Source: Dehalococcoidia bacterium | Lineage (GTDB): Bacteria > Chloroflexota > Dehalococcoidia > Dehalococcoidales > RBG-16-60-22 | Assembly (NCBI GenBank): GCA_030605045.1 | Contig: JAUWBK010000091.1 | Location: 1 to 5,143 of the forward strand | Reading direction: 5' to 3' | DNA length: 5,143 nucleotides | Part shown: positions 5,031-5,143 of the stretch, piece by piece | How positions within the stretch are numbered: position 1 is the stretch's first letter | Layout of the letters: every line of letters begins with the position of its first letter | Made by a program: the position numbers and the translations under genes | The notes under the pieces: generated by a model | What the model was told of the DNA's origin: nothing | The model's database searches: none | Seen by the model: the letters and a program-made list of their open reading frames with translations, nothing else

Positions 5031-5143
5031 CTAGCAAAAGAGGGCCGAGAAAAGACGTTTGCAAACCAAGTCTTTTGTGAAGGGGGAACCCAGAGCAACT
5101 ACGCCTGGACATATAAGGAAGAATTAAGACCAAAGAGGAAAGA
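5031..5143 (+). other. Open frame continuing past the TAG, with a small inverted repeat
   Basis: The frame of the preceding gene has no further stop through the window edge and reads LAKEGREKTFANQVFCEGGT then QSNYAWTYKEELRPKRK. It has no ATG, GTG or TTG start here. About 37 stop-free codons are not statistically striking. AAAAGAC (5050-5056) and GTCTTTT (5070-5076) form a seven-base inverted repeat around a GTTTGCAAAC palindrome, a weak hairpin rather than a clear terminator. AAGAGGAAAGA at the very end could be a ribosome binding site for a gene beyond the window. Confidence 0.3.

Overview
The window reads as a chromosomal segment of a bacterium of moderate GC content, most plausibly a Chloroflexota member near Dehalococcoidia. 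This rests on the style of RnpA (an N-terminus around QYALVYREGSSW), a short YidC that begins directly at the membrane-insertase core without a large periplasmic domain, and zinc-type bS18. It is an inference from remembered family style, not a database result.

Left two thirds (1-3446), all on the minus strand, is a compact housekeeping run. In transcription order it is rpsF, ssb, rpsR, rpmH, rnpA, yidD, a PQQ-type eight-repeat beta-propeller lipoprotein, then yidC, which runs off the left edge. An extended -10 promoter (3473-3502) sits just before rpsF. The first three genes make ribosomal proteins bS6 and bS18 and the single-strand DNA-binding protein. The next five combine bL34, the protein part of RNase P, and the membrane-protein insertion pair YidD/YidC. 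A BamB-like propeller lipoprotein is inserted between yidD and yidC.

Middle (3447-3974): a divergent intergenic region holds the rpsF promoter on one strand and a near-consensus promoter for tRNA-Asp(GTC) on the other. Directly after the tRNA is an open stretch that encodes a helix-turn-helix segment but has no convincing ribosome binding site. It is probably a remnant of a recombinase or transposase-like gene.

Right end (3975-5143), plus strand, looks accessory. A near-consensus promoter leads into two tandem 60/61-base repeats. Each folds into a terminator-like hairpin, and the two copies differ by a compensatory base-pair change in the stem. Right behind the second T-tract are a strong ribosome binding site and a tiny AbrB/MazE-like gene (48 aa), followed at once by a 185-aa protein of unknown function with a C-terminal helix-turn-helix-like segment. 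The frame of that protein stays open past its TAG to the window edge. This leader-plus-two-genes cassette downstream of a tRNA is the least ordinary part of the window.
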